DNA from: Polynucleobacter sp.
GTDB taxonomy: Bacteria; Pseudomonadota; Gammaproteobacteria; Burkholderiales; Burkholderiaceae_D
NCBI GenBank assembly: GCA_021737945.1
Contig: JAIPCX010000002.1
Span: forward strand, 1 to 64,000
Length of the DNA stretch: 64,000 bases
Reading direction: 5' to 3'
Translations under genes and position numbers: made by a program
In this document: piece by piece, positions 19,242 through 30,110 of the stretch
How positions within the stretch are numbered: position 1 is the first letter of the stretch
How the letters are laid out: each line of letters starts with the position of its first letter
Notes under the pieces: generated by a model
Seen by the model: only the letters and a program-made list of their open reading frames with translations
Told to the model about the DNA's origin: nothing
The model's database searches: none

Positions 19242-22200
19242 ATGAAACCGAATCCCAATCTCCCCTCATCTCCTCAATACACCGGAGACGATGCAAATAC
19301 TGAGGCCACTCTAATCACTGGCGATAGCCCCGCCCGTTCTAAGTCAAAATCACCTGAAGATCGCACTTCACCGCCGCGCATGTACTCGCCCGAGGCCTAC
19401 GACATGGAAATCGGCGGCATGGAGGTCGGCGGTGGCAGCGACGAAGAGCAAAGCACCGAAGAGCAAAGGAACGAAGAGCAAAGGAACGAAGAGCAAAGCA
19501 CCAAAGAACAAAACACCAAAGAACAGCGTCACGGAACCAAACGTGCTCGGCCGAAAGAAGAATCACTCGGCGATCAGAAGGCCCCATTAAGTTCTAGTGA
19601 GCCTCTCTCCAAAAAACGTCGCACTCAAGAATCGCCAAGTCAAGCAGGCGAATCTTCAATCAATGAATCATTACAAGCAGGCGCACATTCAGGTGTGCGG
19701 CTGTTGGTTAAATGGACCTGCGAACATCTGCTAACTATGAACAAGGGCAGAACTTACCAAATGGGAGATACGTTTAGTCCAAATACATTCGCTCAATTTA
19801 GTAACGCCCTTGAGCAAGCCGTCAAAGCGAATGCGCCCGATCTAATACTAAAGCTACTCGAAACAGGTATGCAAAACTGCATGCCGGAGGCCTTGGATAA
19901 CGCATTGATCCTGGCTTCTAGCGTGGGCGCCCACGATGTCATTCCGCGGCTAAGTACAAACTCATCTTCATCTTCATCTTCAACAACTACGCTTCCGAAT
20001 GTCTGCGCACCAGAGCAAGGCTGGCAAAAAAAAATTAATTCTGATTGGAAAAACATACCTTTAAAGGAAATTATTGAGGCTGTGAATGATCAGACAAATT
20101 CTACCAATGCGTGCGAATTACTGTTTGGTGAGAAAACTGACAACTGGCCCAAAGGAGAATTTCGTGCAGAAACTTTTGACGAATTAGACGACGTTATAAA
20201 AAATATATTTGATGAGTGTGGCGCTGTGAGCTTAATAGACAGTGAAAATAATTTAGTGTTATTCAGCTCTGATTTTGATTGGGGTAAATTTCGGCAAAGA
20301 TTACTCGACATACAGCACCAAGAACAAACCGCATTACAGAATCGGGAAGTCGACGCAGATAATTTACCCTCGACGACCCCACTGATGATTGCCGCTCAAT
20401 TGGGCGACCTTCCGACAGTACAACTACTTTTGGAAAATGGCGCCAATCCTGTTGCTGTTGACATCAATGGCACAAACCCGCTGATGTTCGCTTCGTCAAA
20501 AGGTCATTCCGACATTGTAAGTTTATTGCTGACGTATCCCATTAATATCAATGCAAAGAATGAATATGGTTATACCGCGCTAAGCTTTGCTAACAAAACA
20601 GGATCTTTTCCTGTTTGTCAGCTGCTCTTTAATCACGGCGCGGTGCTGCATAATGAGGAGATCAACCCACTGTATTTCGCCGCTTCGCATGGCGACGTAA
20701 AAATCATTAACCTATTGACTGAAAAGGGCGCTGACGTTAATGAAAAATTCGATAAAGAAGCGACGCCTTTAAGTGCAGCTGCCGACGCAGGACATTTGGA
20801 TGCCTGCAAGCTACTGGTGTCAAAAGGGGCCGACATTAATCACATTAACTCAAGCGGTGATTCGATTTTAGCTTTGGCTATAAGTAGCCGCAACCCCAAA
20901 CTAGTGGAATATCTGTTAGCCGAAGGAGTTGCACTTAATAATGCAGACGAAAGTCACCCCCCGCTCATCCGGGCCGCATGTTTTAAAAGTATCGACATAG
21001 TAAAAATTCTTCTTGCCCAAGGGGCAGACGTTAACCGGCCTGACAGGCTCGGGAATACAGCTTTATTTTATTCTTGCAAGGATTCACTGGAAATAATTAC
21101 TAAGCTGCTTCTACAAGCCGGTGCAGATTTAAATATAGAAAATTCCGATAAAGAAACAGCGCTGGTCTATGCCGCATGGGGTGGATCTATTGAGATAGTC
21201 AAACTACTGATTAGCTATGGTGCTAAATTATTTACAGATCGGCATTACGGATTCCAAGCATTATCTAAGGCAGTCAGGGGTGGGCATATAGACATTGCAA
21301 CTCATCTGCTACAAATGAATGTACCGACTAACAATATCGCCGTCGCGGTGTATCAGAGCAGCTTAATCATCCAGTCTTTTTTTTCTATAAACGATGAGAA
21401 TGCTCACATTGCCATGCTGCAGCTACTACTGAGCTATGGCGCTTCTTTACGTGAATGCGATTTTTATGGCAATGATGCGCTCATGCTTGCCTTGGAGCGC
21501 AAGAAAACGAAGGTAATATTTTTCCTCCTACAACAGGGGATTAAGATAGGTCAATTGAATAATCTCCGTCAGAATGCCTTGCACATTGCCATGAACATTC
21601 TTGACGATTCGTTACCTAAATCAACATCAGAGAAAAAAATTGCTGCTCTGATTTTGGCGAGATTATTAGTCAATGCGCAAACTCAGTCCGACTGGCTTGC
21701 TTTGCGCAAAGAGGCAATTGAGCGAGAGCAACATTCAATTACGCGCGAGATAATTTTACTCAGCCATTTATGGCAGTTTGTGATTGCGAATTTACCTTAT
21801 CCAGAGCAGCCAACAATAGGTTTTGATCTATTAACCTTCGAGAGGTTCATTCAATTCGCCATCACTGCATCGCCTGATATTTTAATTACCCAGAAAATAG
21901 ATTACATGCTGAGTCTGGCGGGCCTATGTCCGGCGCTCATCGAATTCATCCACCCCTATATACTCGTATTACCTCAAATAAAATCTCACCTGTTCGGCAA
22001 TTCATTAACTATCCATCCAGAAATTGGCCTATCTTTTGGGATGGGTATGCTAGCAACATTGGAAAAAATCCGTGTCGAACACGGTGATAACTGGAAGCCC
22101 TATGGTGATGAATCATTTTATTCTCCAATTTATAATGCTCTACACCAGCTAGCCAATATCGAACTCAGTTTTTTAATTAAGTTAGCTACCGATACCGAAG

Positions 22201-22784
22201 CCACAAAAACAGCATTAGTTTTTGAATCCCTATTTGAGACCTGCTTTAACTTTACAGTTCCCGCACCGTCTTTGCTCCCTGTCTTACCAACTTATACGGC
22301 AGAAGCAGGGGCGCTCGCTGATGCCTTAATGCGCCAGGGCGTGTATTTATCACTGGCGACAAAAATTGAAACGGCATGGCAAGCCGCTTGGTCTCAATTT
22401 ATTGACAAACAAATAATTAGCGATTCTGGCAGCTCGAGTAGTGCTTCTAGCAGCAGCTCTAGCAGCTCTTCTGGTTCTCAGCCTTTATCAACTGCCATTC
22501 GTAAAAATGAAATAGATGACTTTTTCAGCGACGGAGAAATGGACAGCAAATGGATTGATGAATTACCTGAGCCACCACCCTTATCTTTCCTCGAGTCAGC
22601 GCAAGGGCAGGCTTTATTACAAACGTTCCGGGATGAGCTACGACTCGCTGTCGATCGAGTGGGAGGAAATATTCTTGACCTACCTAAGGGTGCGACAGAG
22701 GCATCAGCAGAAGCCGCGACGATTTATGGAGAACTCATGTTTAGACAGGTTCATATGTTGAAGCAGTTTATAGAAGCCGAGTAG
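19242..22784 (+). CDS. Large ankyrin-repeat protein, possible host-interaction factor
   Basis: About 1180 residues from the ATG at 19242; an in-frame ATG at 19179 would add 21, and neither has a clear ribosome site. Domain order: a disordered charged N-terminus with six 5-residue repeats (EEQST/EEQRN type, residues 68-97); two basic clusters resembling nuclear localisation signals (TKRARPKEE and SKKRRTQE); a Ser-rich stretch; about 12-13 ankyrin repeats (residues about 378-790), many with the TPL-x-x-AA-x-x-G-(H/D)-x-x-(I/V)-x-x-LL-x-x-GA core; a helical region; a Ser run (about residues 1063-1080); and an acidic C-terminus. No signal peptide or membrane segment is visible. It lies on the opposite strand inside a conserved ubi/DUF971/HIT block, which suggests acquisition. 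Function is unknown; host targeting is inference. Confidence 0.88.
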   Translation: MKPNPNLPSSPQYTGDDANTEATLITGDSPARSKSKSPEDRTSPPRMYSPEAYDMEIGGMEVGGGSDEEQSTEEQRNEEQRNEEQSTKEQNTKEQRHGTKRARPKEESLGDQKAPLSSSEPLSKKRRTQESPSQAGESSINESLQAGAHSGVRLLVKWTCEHLLTMNKGRTYQMGDTFSPNTFAQFSNALEQAVKANAPDLILKLLETGMQNCMPEALDNALILASSVGAHDVIPRLSTNSSSSSSSTTTLPNVCAPEQGWQKKINSDWKNIPLKEIIEAVNDQTNSTNACELLFGEKTDNWPKGEFRAETFDELDDVIKNIFDECGAVSLIDSENNLVLFSSDFDWGKFRQRLLDIQHQEQTALQNREVDADNLPSTTPLMIAAQLGDLPTVQLLLENGANPVAVDINGTNPLMFASSKGHSDIVSLLLTYPININAKNEYGYTALSFANKTGSFPVCQLLFNHGAVLHNEEINPLYFAASHGDVKIINLLTEKGADVNEKFDKEATPLSAAADAGHLDACKLLVSKGADINHINSSGDSILALAISSRNPKLVEYLLAEGVALNNADESHPPLIRAACFKSIDIVKILLAQGADVNRPDRLGNTALFYSCKDSLEIITKLLLQAGADLNIENSDKETALVYAAWGGSIEIVKLLISYGAKLFTDRHYGFQALSKAVRGGHIDIATHLLQMNVPTNNIAVAVYQSSLIIQSFFSINDENAHIAMLQLLLSYGASLRECDFYGNDALMLALERKKTKVIFFLLQQGIKIGQLNNLRQNALHIAMNILDDSLPKSTSEKKIAALILARLLVNAQTQSDWLALRKEAIEREQHSITREIILLSHLWQFVIANLPYPEQPTIGFDLLTFERFIQFAITASPDILITQKIDYMLSLAGLCPALIEFIHPYILVLPQIKSHLFGNSLTIHPEIGLSFGMGMLATLEKIRVEHGDNWKPYGDESFYSPIYNALHQLANIELSFLIKLATDTEATKTALVFESLFETCFNFTVPAPSLLPVLPTYTAEAGALADALMRQGVYLSLATKIETAWQAAWSQFIDKQIISDSGSSSSASSSSSSSSSGSQPLSTAIRKNEIDDFFSDGEMDSKWIDELPEPPPLSFLESAQGQALLQTFRDELRLAVDRVGGNILDLPKGATEASAEAATIYGELMFRQVHMLKQFIEAE
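19443..19532 (+). repeat. 15-bp in-frame tandem repeat, six units
   Basis: Six consecutive 15-base units of the form GAAGAGCAAAG(C/G)A(A/C)C encode EEQST, EEQRN, EEQRN, EEQST, KEQNT and KEQRH inside the ankyrin protein. The first four units are nearly identical at DNA level and the last two have drifted. Because the unit is a multiple of three, copy-number change would keep the frame. Confidence 0.9.
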
Positions 22785-22887
22785 TTGCTTGGCCAGATAC
22801 AGCCGCGAGATCAGACACAGACGTAAGGCCCAGCTCGTTGGGTCGATGGCGAGACGGCGAAAGCCTAAAGCGTAGTTATAAATCCGA

Positions 22888-22929
22888 AGGTTTTAATGCG
22901 TAGGTTTTAATGGGGATTTTTTAATGCGA
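22888..22929. repeat. 14-bp tandem repeat, three units, between the ankyrin gene and DUF971
   Basis: Three adjacent 14-base units, AGGTTTTAATGCGT, AGGTTTTAATGGGG and ATTTTTTAATGCGA. The third covers the stop and last codons of the DUF971 gene. The first two look like duplicates of the gene's 3' end on the side facing the inserted ankyrin gene. Confidence 0.75.
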
Positions 22930-23328
22930 AGCGCAACCCGCGCCTTGCTTGACCATGGGTGTGTCGCGGCCTGTATCGTGTGTGAAACCTGCGGCCTCGA
23001 GTCGCTTTAGATAGGTTTGCCAGAGCTGCTCATGCTCAGAGCAGAGTGAGTGCAGAAAGTCCCAGGAATAAATACCGCTGTCATGACCATCTGAAAATAC
23101 CGGACGAATGGCGTAATTACCGACAGGCTCTATGGCTGTGATTTCTATAGTACGCATACCTGTTTGAAGTATTTCTTGACCCTGCCCATGCCCACGCACT
23201 TCAGCGGAAGGCGAATGCACACGCAAAAATTCACATGACAAGCTGATACTTCCAAGGTCATCAAAACTAAGCTCTAGTGTACGAGAGGCTTTGTGCAAGG
23301 TTAGTGCAGTAGGAATGTGATCACTCAT
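22921..23328 (-). CDS. DUF971 (gamma-butyrobetaine hydroxylase-like N-terminal domain) protein
   Basis: A 135-residue protein formed of a single DUF971 domain, recognisable by the segments ALTLHKASRTLELSFDD, LSCEFLRVHSPSAEVRGHGQ, VGNYAIRPVFSDGHDSGIYS and WDFLHSLC. In eukaryotic gamma-butyrobetaine hydroxylase this domain binds zinc; as a free-standing bacterial protein its role is unknown. In Burkholderiales it normally lies next to ubiE and the HIT gene. Here the ankyrin gene separates it from ubiE. A short C-terminal extension holds two Cys residues. Confidence 0.85.
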   Translation of the reverse strand: MSDHIPTALTLHKASRTLELSFDDLGSISLSCEFLRVHSPSAEVRGHGQGQEILQTGMRTIEITAIEPVGNYAIRPVFSDGHDSGIYSWDFLHSLCSEHEQLWQTYLKRLEAAGFTHDTGRDTPMVKQGAGCASH

Positions 23329-23402
23329 CGGGACAATTTTTTAGAGGTTATTGATACGCGCCGCATCATACAACAAGGTGTTTGGGTACAGTACAAAAAT
23401 AA

Positions 23403-23849
23403 TTACTGATACGCGGCTAAACGTTGTTGTATTTTTTTTCGCAACAAGGGGAGTTTTTCTTGGCGCACCGCCAATGACTCTGGCGAAGGAATACGTTTAG
23501 TCTCAGCCCATACGGGCGCAGGAAAGTGTGCATCATCGGTATAGCGGGGTATCACGTGCCAATGAAGATGCGGCACCATATTGCCCAAGCTAGCTAAGTT
23601 GATTTTTTCAGGCTGCATCACATCACGCACGACCTGCTCTACCTGCCACATCACATCCATCATTAGCATGCGATCAAGTTCATTCAGGTCGGTGATTTCT
23701 TTCACATGATCACGCCAAATAATCCGACAAAACCCGGGGTAATTCGCATCATCAACTAACACTACGCGAAATAATTCACCCTGATGTATTAGCTCACCGC
23801 CTGACATTTCGCATAACTCACATGCTGGAATCGATGCCGTCATCATCAA
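23403..23849 (-). CDS. HIT family hydrolase
   Basis: A 148-residue histidine-triad protein, probably a nucleotide phosphoramidase or diadenosine polyphosphate hydrolase. The triad HLHWHVIP is present, preceded by [10 protein letters not shown]. An N-terminal CELC pair could bind zinc. Its ATG overlaps the stop of the large oxidoreductase gene by 4 bases (three ATGs in tandem make the exact start uncertain). It lies upstream of DUF971 in the same operon-like row. Confidence 0.92.
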   Translation of the reverse strand: MMMTASIPACELCEMSGGELIHQGELFRVVLVDDANYPGFCRIIWRDHVKEITDLNELDRMLMMDVMWQVEQVVRDVMQPEKINLASLGNMVPHLHWHVIPRYTDDAHFPAPVWAETKRIPSPESLAVRQEKLPLLRKKIQQRLAAYQ

Positions 23850-26800
23850 ACCAATACGCGTTCTATACCGCCGCTATTGGCGCGCTCTACATAATCAGGC
23901 ATCCAGTTTTCACCCAAAAGATGACGCGCTATTTCAACCACGATGTAATCGGCGGTCGTCGCTGAATCATCGTTGTAACGCGACAGCCCTTGTAAACAGG
24001 ATGGGCAGGAGGTCAGTATTTTTACGTCACCTTCAAATCCATCGGCCCGTAATTTATCGGCGCCTTTGACCATTTCCGCTTCTTTACGAAAACGAATTTG
24101 CGTAGAGATATCCGGGCGTGTTAAGGCTAACGTGCCGGACTCACCGCAACACCGATCGTTCTTTTCTATTTTCTTGGCATCGATAGTGCTGATTAAGCTA
24201 TTCACCGTTTTTAAAGGGTCTTGTAACTTCATCGGACTGTGGCATGGGTCGTGATACATGTAGCGAGTACCCGTCACTCCTTCGAGATGTACGCCCTTCT
24301 CCAACAAATATTCATGGATATCGACGATGCGGCATCCAGGGAAAATTTTATCGAACTCATAGCCTTGCAACTGGTCGTAGCAAGTACCACAAGAAACGAC
24401 GACAGTTTTAATATCAAGATAATTGAGCGTGTTTGCCATGCGATGGAATAACACGCGATTATCGGTAATGATTTTTTCTGCTTTATCAAAATCACCGGAA
24501 CCCCGTTGCGGATAACCACAGCACAAATACCCCGGTGGCAGCACAGTCTGTACGCCCACATGCCAGAGCATAGCTTGCGTGGCTAGACCGACTTGAGAGA
24601 ACAAACGCTCTGATCCGCAACCCGGAAAATAAAACACGGCTTCGGTATCAGCATCGGTGGTTTTTGGATTGCGAATGATAGGAACAAACTTATCATCTTC
24701 AATATCAAGTAAAGCGCGCGCGGCCTTCTTGGGCAAATTACCGGGCATTTTTTTATTTATAAAATGTATGACCTGCTCGCGTACCGGAGGTTTGCCATGG
24801 GTGGACGATGGCGCTTTGGTTTGTTTCTTTGCAAATTTCTTCAGCAGGTCATGCGCTAGACGTTGAATCTTATAACCCCAACCCATCATCAATTGACGCG
24901 TGGCGTTAATCGTTGCGGGATCGGTAGCGTTTAGAAAAAACATGGCAGCACTTGTGCCAGGGTTAAACGATTTCTTACCCATCTTGCGTAACAGATTACG
25001 CATGTTCATCGACACATCGCCGAAATCAATATCAACGGGACACGGCGTGAGACATTTATGGCAAACGGTGCAATGATCTGCGACGTCTTCAAATTCTTCC
25101 CAATGACGTATCGATACACCACGACGGGTTTGTTCTTCGTAGAGAAAAGCCTCAACCAACAAAGAGGTCGCTAAAATTTTATTTCGCGGCGAATACAGCA
25201 GATTGGCACGCGGCACGTGCGTGGCACAAACAGGCTTACACTTACCGCAACGCAGACAATCTTTAACGCTATTAGTAATGGCGCCGATATCACTTTGCTG
25301 CATGATCAAGGATTCATGTCCCATCAAACCAAAGGACGGTGTGTAGGCATTTCGCAAGTCGGCGTGCAAGTCAGGCGCATTCAATAACTTACCCTTATTG
25401 AAGCGGCCTTCGGGGTCGATGCGCTGCTTATAATCGCGGAATTCGCCGATCTCTGCCTCAGTCAAAAATTCAAGCTTGGTAATGCCAATACCATGCTCAC
25501 CCGAAATTACACCATCTAACGAACGTGCCAGCGCCATAATGCGTGCTACTGCCGCATGAGCTGTTTGTAGCATTTGATAGTCATCGGAATTGACGGGAAT
25601 GTTGGTGTGCACATTACCATCACCGGCGTGCATATGCAGAGCCACAAAAACACGGCCACGCAAGACGCGTTTATGAATGGCCGAGGTTTCATCAATAATG
25701 GGCTTGAATGCAGCGCCGCCAAAAATCTGGCGCAACTGAGCCCGCACTTCGGCTTTCCAAGAGATACGCAAAGTTCGATCTTGCAGCAAATCGAAGATCG
25801 TGACATCAGGCTGTACAGCGATGCGAGCATCGAATTCTGAGAGGCGTGTTTGATAGCCTAATTCTGCCAGTGTCGACTTAGCATTCACCAACGATTGAGC
25901 GAAATTAGCCAACAACCAAGACCAGCGTGTTTGCACAGAGTTCAGTAAAACATTCGCCTGGGTGACGCGATCTTCTAGTAATTCAGCGGAGGGGATTTCA
26001 AATCCCTCGCCATCATCATGCTTACCCAACGGCAGATTACCGCGCTGAAAAAAGGTTGATAACTCTCCCAGAAGAGCTAACTTATTCGCCAAGGAAAGTT
26101 CAATGTTGATGCGCTCTATGCCATCGGTGTATTCACCCATGCGGTCGAGCGGGATGACCACATCTTCATTAATTTTAAATGCATTGGTGTGACGCGCAAT
26201 CGCGGCAGTGCGCGCACGATCTAACCAGAATTTTTTGCGCGCTTCGGGGCTAACTGCCACAAAACCTTCACCCACACGACTATTCGCAATGCGTATGACT
26301 TCGGAGGTTGCACGAGCTACCGCATCTTCATCATGACCAACGATGTCACCAAACAAGGCCATTTTAGGCAGCACACCACGTTTCGATTTAGTGGCATAGC
26401 CTACAGCCCGCAGATAACGCTCATCTAAGTGCTCAAGTCCCGCCAGTATGGCGCCGCCTTTTTTGGTTTCAGCGTCGAGATAATTTTTAATTTCGACGAT
26501 GGAAGGAATCGCTTCGCGCGCCTGACCAAAAAACTCTAAACACACGGTGCGCGCATAACGCGGCATTGTGTGCAAAATCCAGCGTGCCGATGTGATCAAC
26601 CCATCGCAGCCTTCTTTTTGTACGCCAGGCAAACCTGAAAGAAATTTATCAGTAACGTCTTTGCCTAAACCTGCTTTGCGAAATTTGCCGCCATCAATGA
26701 CCAAGATCTCTGTCTTGAATGGCGCGTTACTGTTGCGACGAGCGCGCTCGGAAGGATGCGTCCATTCCAATTTAAAACGGGCGGTTTTTACGTCATGAAT

Positions 26801-27853
26801 TTTTCCCAGATTGTGATCGAGTCGCGTAACTTCTAACCAATCACCGTTAGGATCAACCATGCGCCAGCTAGCTAAATTGTCGAGTGCAGTTCCCCACAAC
26901 ACGGCTTTCTTACCGCCTGCATTCATGGCGATGTTGCCACCGATGCAGGAGGCTTCAGCTGAGGTTGGATCAACAGCAAAAACAAAGCCTGCCTTCTCGG
27001 CAGCATCGGCCACACGTTTAGTAACGACACCGGCGCCTGAATAGATGGTGGCGCATTCACGCTCTGCACCGGGCAAGAGACGCACATCAACTTCACCTAA
27101 ATCTTCGAGCTTTTCGGTGTTGATGACTGCTGACAAAGGCGTGAGTGGAATCGCACCGCCGGTATAGCCGGTGCCACCTCCACGCGGAATAATGGTGAGG
27201 CCTAGCTCTATGCAGGCTTTCACCAAGCCGGCCATTTCTTCTTCTGAATCGGGCGTGAGAACAACAAAGGGATATTCAACACGCCAATCAGTTGCATCTG
27301 TCACATGCGAGACGCGCGACAGGCCGTCAAATTTAATATTATCTTTGAGTGTGTAACGACCGAGCACGCGTTGTGAGCGCCGACGCAAATCCTGCATCTG
27401 ACGGAACTCAACGGCAAATTCTTTAACCGCTTTACGCGCTGCGGTTAATAAGGTTTGTACTTGCAAGCTGCGTTGAATGGACTCTGCATCATGACCACTG
27501 TCGATACTTACCGGTTCGCGGCGTTTTTCAACTTCGCCTAGACGATGATAAAGAGCATCAATTAATGATTCACGACGTTTTGGATTGTCTAGCAAATCAT
27601 CTTGCAGATAGGGATTGCGACGCACGACCCAAATATCACCCAACACTTCATACAGCATGCGCGCCGAACGACCGGTCTGACGAGAAGCACGCAAGCTAGC
27701 TAATAATTCCCAGGCGGATTCGCCTAGCAAGCGAATAACGATTTCTCGATCAGAAAAAGACGTGTAGTTGTAGGGGATTTCACGCAAACGCGCACTGGGA
27801 TTACCTTGCGGCGCGTTATTCAGTAAAGCAGATATGTGCGCTGGGGCATTCAT
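23846..27853 (-). CDS. Giant FAD-binding and (Fe-S) oxidoreductase, D-lactate dehydrogenase-like (DUF3683 type)
   Basis: A 1335-residue fusion. The N-terminal part (about residues 1-170) is a family-specific domain. It is followed by an FAD_binding_4 domain with the flavin loop [16 protein letters not shown], then an FAD-oxidase C-terminal domain containing [12 protein letters not shown]. Next comes a two-cluster ferredoxin region ([16 protein letters not shown] and [15 protein letters not shown]). Last come two CCG cysteine-rich domains with [18 protein letters not shown] and [16 protein letters not shown]. This is the layout of glycolate/D-lactate dehydrogenases of the Dld-Fe-S type joined in one chain, so it probably oxidises a 2-hydroxyacid and passes electrons to the quinone pool. 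The substrate is not known. It heads a row with HIT and DUF971. Confidence 0.9.
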   Translation of the reverse strand: MNAPAHISALLNNAPQGNPSARLREIPYNYTSFSDREIVIRLLGESAWELLASLRASRQTGRSARMLYEVLGDIWVVRRNPYLQDDLLDNPKRRESLIDALYHRLGEVEKRREPVSIDSGHDAESIQRSLQVQTLLTAARKAVKEFAVEFRQMQDLRRRSQRVLGRYTLKDNIKFDGLSRVSHVTDATDWRVEYPFVVLTPDSEEEMAGLVKACIELGLTIIPRGGGTGYTGGAIPLTPLSAVINTEKLEDLGEVDVRLLPGAERECATIYSGAGVVTKRVADAAEKAGFVFAVDPTSAEASCIGGNIAMNAGGKKAVLWGTALDNLASWRMVDPNGDWLEVTRLDHNLGKIHDVKTARFKLEWTHPSERARRNSNAPFKTEILVIDGGKFRKAGLGKDVTDKFLSGLPGVQKEGCDGLITSARWILHTMPRYARTVCLEFFGQAREAIPSIVEIKNYLDAETKKGGAILAGLEHLDERYLRAVGYATKSKRGVLPKMALFGDIVGHDEDAVARATSEVIRIANSRVGEGFVAVSPEARKKFWLDRARTAAIARHTNAFKINEDVVIPLDRMGEYTDGIERINIELSLANKLALLGELSTFFQRGNLPLGKHDDGEGFEIPSAELLEDRVTQANVLLNSVQTRWSWLLANFAQSLVNAKSTLAELGYQTRLSEFDARIAVQPDVTIFDLLQDRTLRISWKAEVRAQLRQIFGGAAFKPIIDETSAIHKRVLRGRVFVALHMHAGDGNVHTNIPVNSDDYQMLQTAHAAVARIMALARSLDGVISGEHGIGITKLEFLTEAEIGEFRDYKQRIDPEGRFNKGKLLNAPDLHADLRNAYTPSFGLMGHESLIMQQSDIGAITNSVKDCLRCGKCKPVCATHVPRANLLYSPRNKILATSLLVEAFLYEEQTRRGVSIRHWEEFEDVADHCTVCHKCLTPCPVDIDFGDVSMNMRNLLRKMGKKSFNPGTSAAMFFLNATDPATINATRQLMMGWGYKIQRLAHDLLKKFAKKQTKAPSSTHGKPPVREQVIHFINKKMPGNLPKKAARALLDIEDDKFVPIIRNPKTTDADTEAVFYFPGCGSERLFSQVGLATQAMLWHVGVQTVLPPGYLCCGYPQRGSGDFDKAEKIITDNRVLFHRMANTLNYLDIKTVVVSCGTCYDQLQGYEFDKIFPGCRIVDIHEYLLEKGVHLEGVTGTRYMYHDPCHSPMKLQDPLKTVNSLISTIDAKKIEKNDRCCGESGTLALTRPDISTQIRFRKEAEMVKGADKLRADGFEGDVKILTSCPSCLQGLSRYNDDSATTADYIVVEIARHLLGENWMPDYVERANSGGIERVLV

Positions 27854-27963
27854 TTAGAGAGCTTATAGACGATGTGTCAAAGATGCATTCTAACGTATTG
27901 CATTGCACAAAGCGTGGCGTTAAACCCTTGCTTTTGCAAAGCTTTAGCTAGTTTTAGGGTGAT

Positions 27964-28452
27964 TCACACCCATTGACCCAAGCGTTGCCAAATGCCGTCC
28001 GGAACGCTCAACAACAGACCGGTAAAAGTGAGGTAGCGCAGCAATTTTCCTATCGCCATGTAAAACAGACTTTGAAGGAAAGACATTTTTAGCCAACCCG
28101 CGAGTACGCACAGAGGGTCGCCGATCACTGGCAACCAAGACAGCAGCAAGGTTTTGGGGCCAAATCGCTGCAACCAGCCAAACCAGCGGGTCTGTTTTTC
28201 CTCTGCAAAGGCGCGCTTAGCACCGTAGCCCATCGTGTAACTGATAGCGCCGCCGACGGTATTGCCGGCCGTAGCTACCAACACAGCGGGCCAAAAAAGG
28301 TCGGGGTTCATCTTCACTACCGCAAATACCGCGGGTTCTGAGCCCATAGGCAACAGCGTGGCCGAGAGCAAACTGATGATGAACAGGGCGGGCAATCCAA
28401 CTGAGGGCAATGACAACACACTCAGAACCGAAGCAATCAAGGAGGCGAGCAT
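27964..28452 (-). CDS. yqaA: YqaA family (DedA/SNARE-associated) membrane protein
   Basis: A 162-residue inner-membrane protein with about four hydrophobic segments. YqaA is a small relative of the DedA lipid-transport-associated family. The segment LLSATLLPMGSEPAVFAVVK with its Pro-Met-Gly-Ser-Glu, and the later LLLSWLPVIGDPLCVLAGWL, are the family's re-entrant-loop regions. The start at ATG 28452 is preferred to a TTG at 28479. It stands alone on the minus strand, divergent from ilvA, with 110 bases to the next minus-strand gene. Confidence 0.85.
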   Translation of the reverse strand: MLASLIASVLSVLSLPSVGLPALFIISLLSATLLPMGSEPAVFAVVKMNPDLFWPAVLVATAGNTVGGAISYTMGYGAKRAFAEEKQTRWFGWLQRFGPKTLLLSWLPVIGDPLCVLAGWLKMSFLQSLFYMAIGKLLRYLTFTGLLLSVPDGIWQRLGQWV

Positions 28453-28551
28453 GTCAGAGCCAAAGTGAAGAATCAGCAAACTATCCCGCGCCTAAGGACA
28501 ATCTGCAAAGGGAGCCTGAGAAGGCGAATCGGTCAATTATAATGACGCACT

Positions 28552-30075
28552 ATGAGCATTGACTACTTAAAGAAGATTCTGACCTCGCGAGTCTATGACT
28601 TGGCAGTCGAAACACCGCTGGAGTTTGCACCGGGTTTGTCCGAGCGCATGGGTAATCGAATTTATTTCAAGCGCGAGGATATGCAGAGCGTTTTTAGTTT
28701 CAAGCTGCGCGGTGCGTATAACAAGATGGCGCAGCTCTCAAGCGCGCAGCTAAAACGCGGCGTGATCTGTGCATCTGCGGGAAATCATGCGCAAGGAGTG
28801 GCGCTGTCAGCAAGCCACTTGGGATGTCGAGCACTGATAGTTATGCCGGTGACTACGCCAGCGGTAAAAATCGATGCTGTGCGTGCACGCGGCGGTGAAG
28901 TAGTTATGCATGGCGAATCGTATTCAGATGCCTATCAACATGCGCTGACATTAGAAAAAAAACTTAAACTCACTTTCGTACATCCGTTTGATGATCCTGA
29001 CGTCATCGCGGGTCAAGGCACGATAGGTATGGAGATACTGCGCCAGCATCCGGGGTCGGTACATGCAGTGTTTGTGGCAGTCGGCGGTGGTGGCCTCATA
29101 GGTGGTGTTGGCGCTTACATAAAACTCGTACGCCCTGATATAAAAATCATCGGCGTGCAAACAACTGATTCAGATGCGATGACACGCTCGCTTCATTCTG
29201 GGCGGCGAGTCACGCTGACTGATGTGGGCCTGTTCTCCGATGGAACCGCGGTCAAGCAAGTTGGCGAAGAAACCTTCCGACTCGCAAAAAAATATGTCGA
29301 CGAAATGATTTTGGTAGATACCGATGCGGTATGTGCTGCGATTAAAGATGTGTTTACCGAAACGCGCAGCATTTTAGAACCCGCAGGCGCACTCGCTGTG
29401 GCTGGTGCTAAAGCGTACGTTGAACGCATGTCGACTCAGAAAATGCCTTTGCGCGATGAAACTCTAGTAGCCATTGCCTGCGGCGCCAACATGAATTTTG
29501 ATCGACTACGCTTTGTCGCAGAACGTGCTGAAGTGGGCGAAGCGCGTGAGGCTGTTTTCGCCGTCACGATTCCTGAAGAGCGCGGTAGTTTTCGGCGCTT
29601 TTGTCATTTAGTCGGCGCGCGCTCTATTACAGAATTCAATTACCGTATCAACGATGAAAAACTCGCTCATGTATTCGTTGGCTTACAAGTCGCGAACCGA
29701 GCTGAACCAGCAAAGATAGCTCGCCAATTCGACAAGCAAGGATTCAAAACCATTGACCTCAGCCATGATGAGTTGGCAAAACTTCACATACGACATTTAG
29801 TCGGTGGCAAAAGCGCGCTAGCTTCAGGTGAATTACTGTACCGCTTTGAATTCCCAGAACGTCCGGGTGCGTTAATGCGATTTTTAGATAGCCTGGCACC
29901 AAGCTGGAACATTAGCTTGTTTCATTATCGTAGTCAGGGTGGTGATGTGGGGCGTGTGTTGGTGGGTCTTCAAGTACCCAAGGCAGAGATGAAGGCCTTT
30001 CGTGATTTCCTAGCCAACATTGGCTTTCGGTCATGGGACGAGAGCCAGAATCCCGCATACCAACTATTCCTGTAA
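28552..30075 (+). CDS. ilvA: Threonine ammonia-lyase, biosynthetic
   Basis: A PLP enzyme that deaminates threonine to 2-oxobutyrate, the first step to isoleucine. The 507 residues match the long biosynthetic form. The catalytic lysine lies in [11 protein letters not shown], the PLP phosphate loop is [11 protein letters not shown], and [15 protein letters not shown] is the substrate-binding Asn segment. Two C-terminal ACT-like domains (from about residue 330 on) would bind isoleucine and valine for feedback control. It is followed by queF after 35 bases on the same strand. Confidence 0.95.
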   Translation: MSIDYLKKILTSRVYDLAVETPLEFAPGLSERMGNRIYFKREDMQSVFSFKLRGAYNKMAQLSSAQLKRGVICASAGNHAQGVALSASHLGCRALIVMPVTTPAVKIDAVRARGGEVVMHGESYSDAYQHALTLEKKLKLTFVHPFDDPDVIAGQGTIGMEILRQHPGSVHAVFVAVGGGGLIGGVGAYIKLVRPDIKIIGVQTTDSDAMTRSLHSGRRVTLTDVGLFSDGTAVKQVGEETFRLAKKYVDEMILVDTDAVCAAIKDVFTETRSILEPAGALAVAGAKAYVERMSTQKMPLRDETLVAIACGANMNFDRLRFVAERAEVGEAREAVFAVTIPEERGSFRRFCHLVGARSITEFNYRINDEKLAHVFVGLQVANRAEPAKIARQFDKQGFKTIDLSHDELAKLHIRHLVGGKSALASGELLYRFEFPERPGALMRFLDSLAPSWNISLFHYRSQGGDVGRVLVGLQVPKAEMKAFRDFLANIGFRSWDESQNPAYQLFL

Positions 30076-30110
30076 GCTGCTCGCTACTTTTTACTGCTGC
30101 TGACACACTC

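Noticed and set aside
22430-22485. Serine-codon run in the ankyrin gene as a phase-variation tract
   Set aside because: Codons are mixed (AGC, TCT, AGT), so it is not a homogeneous microsatellite; slippage by non-multiples of three is unlikely.
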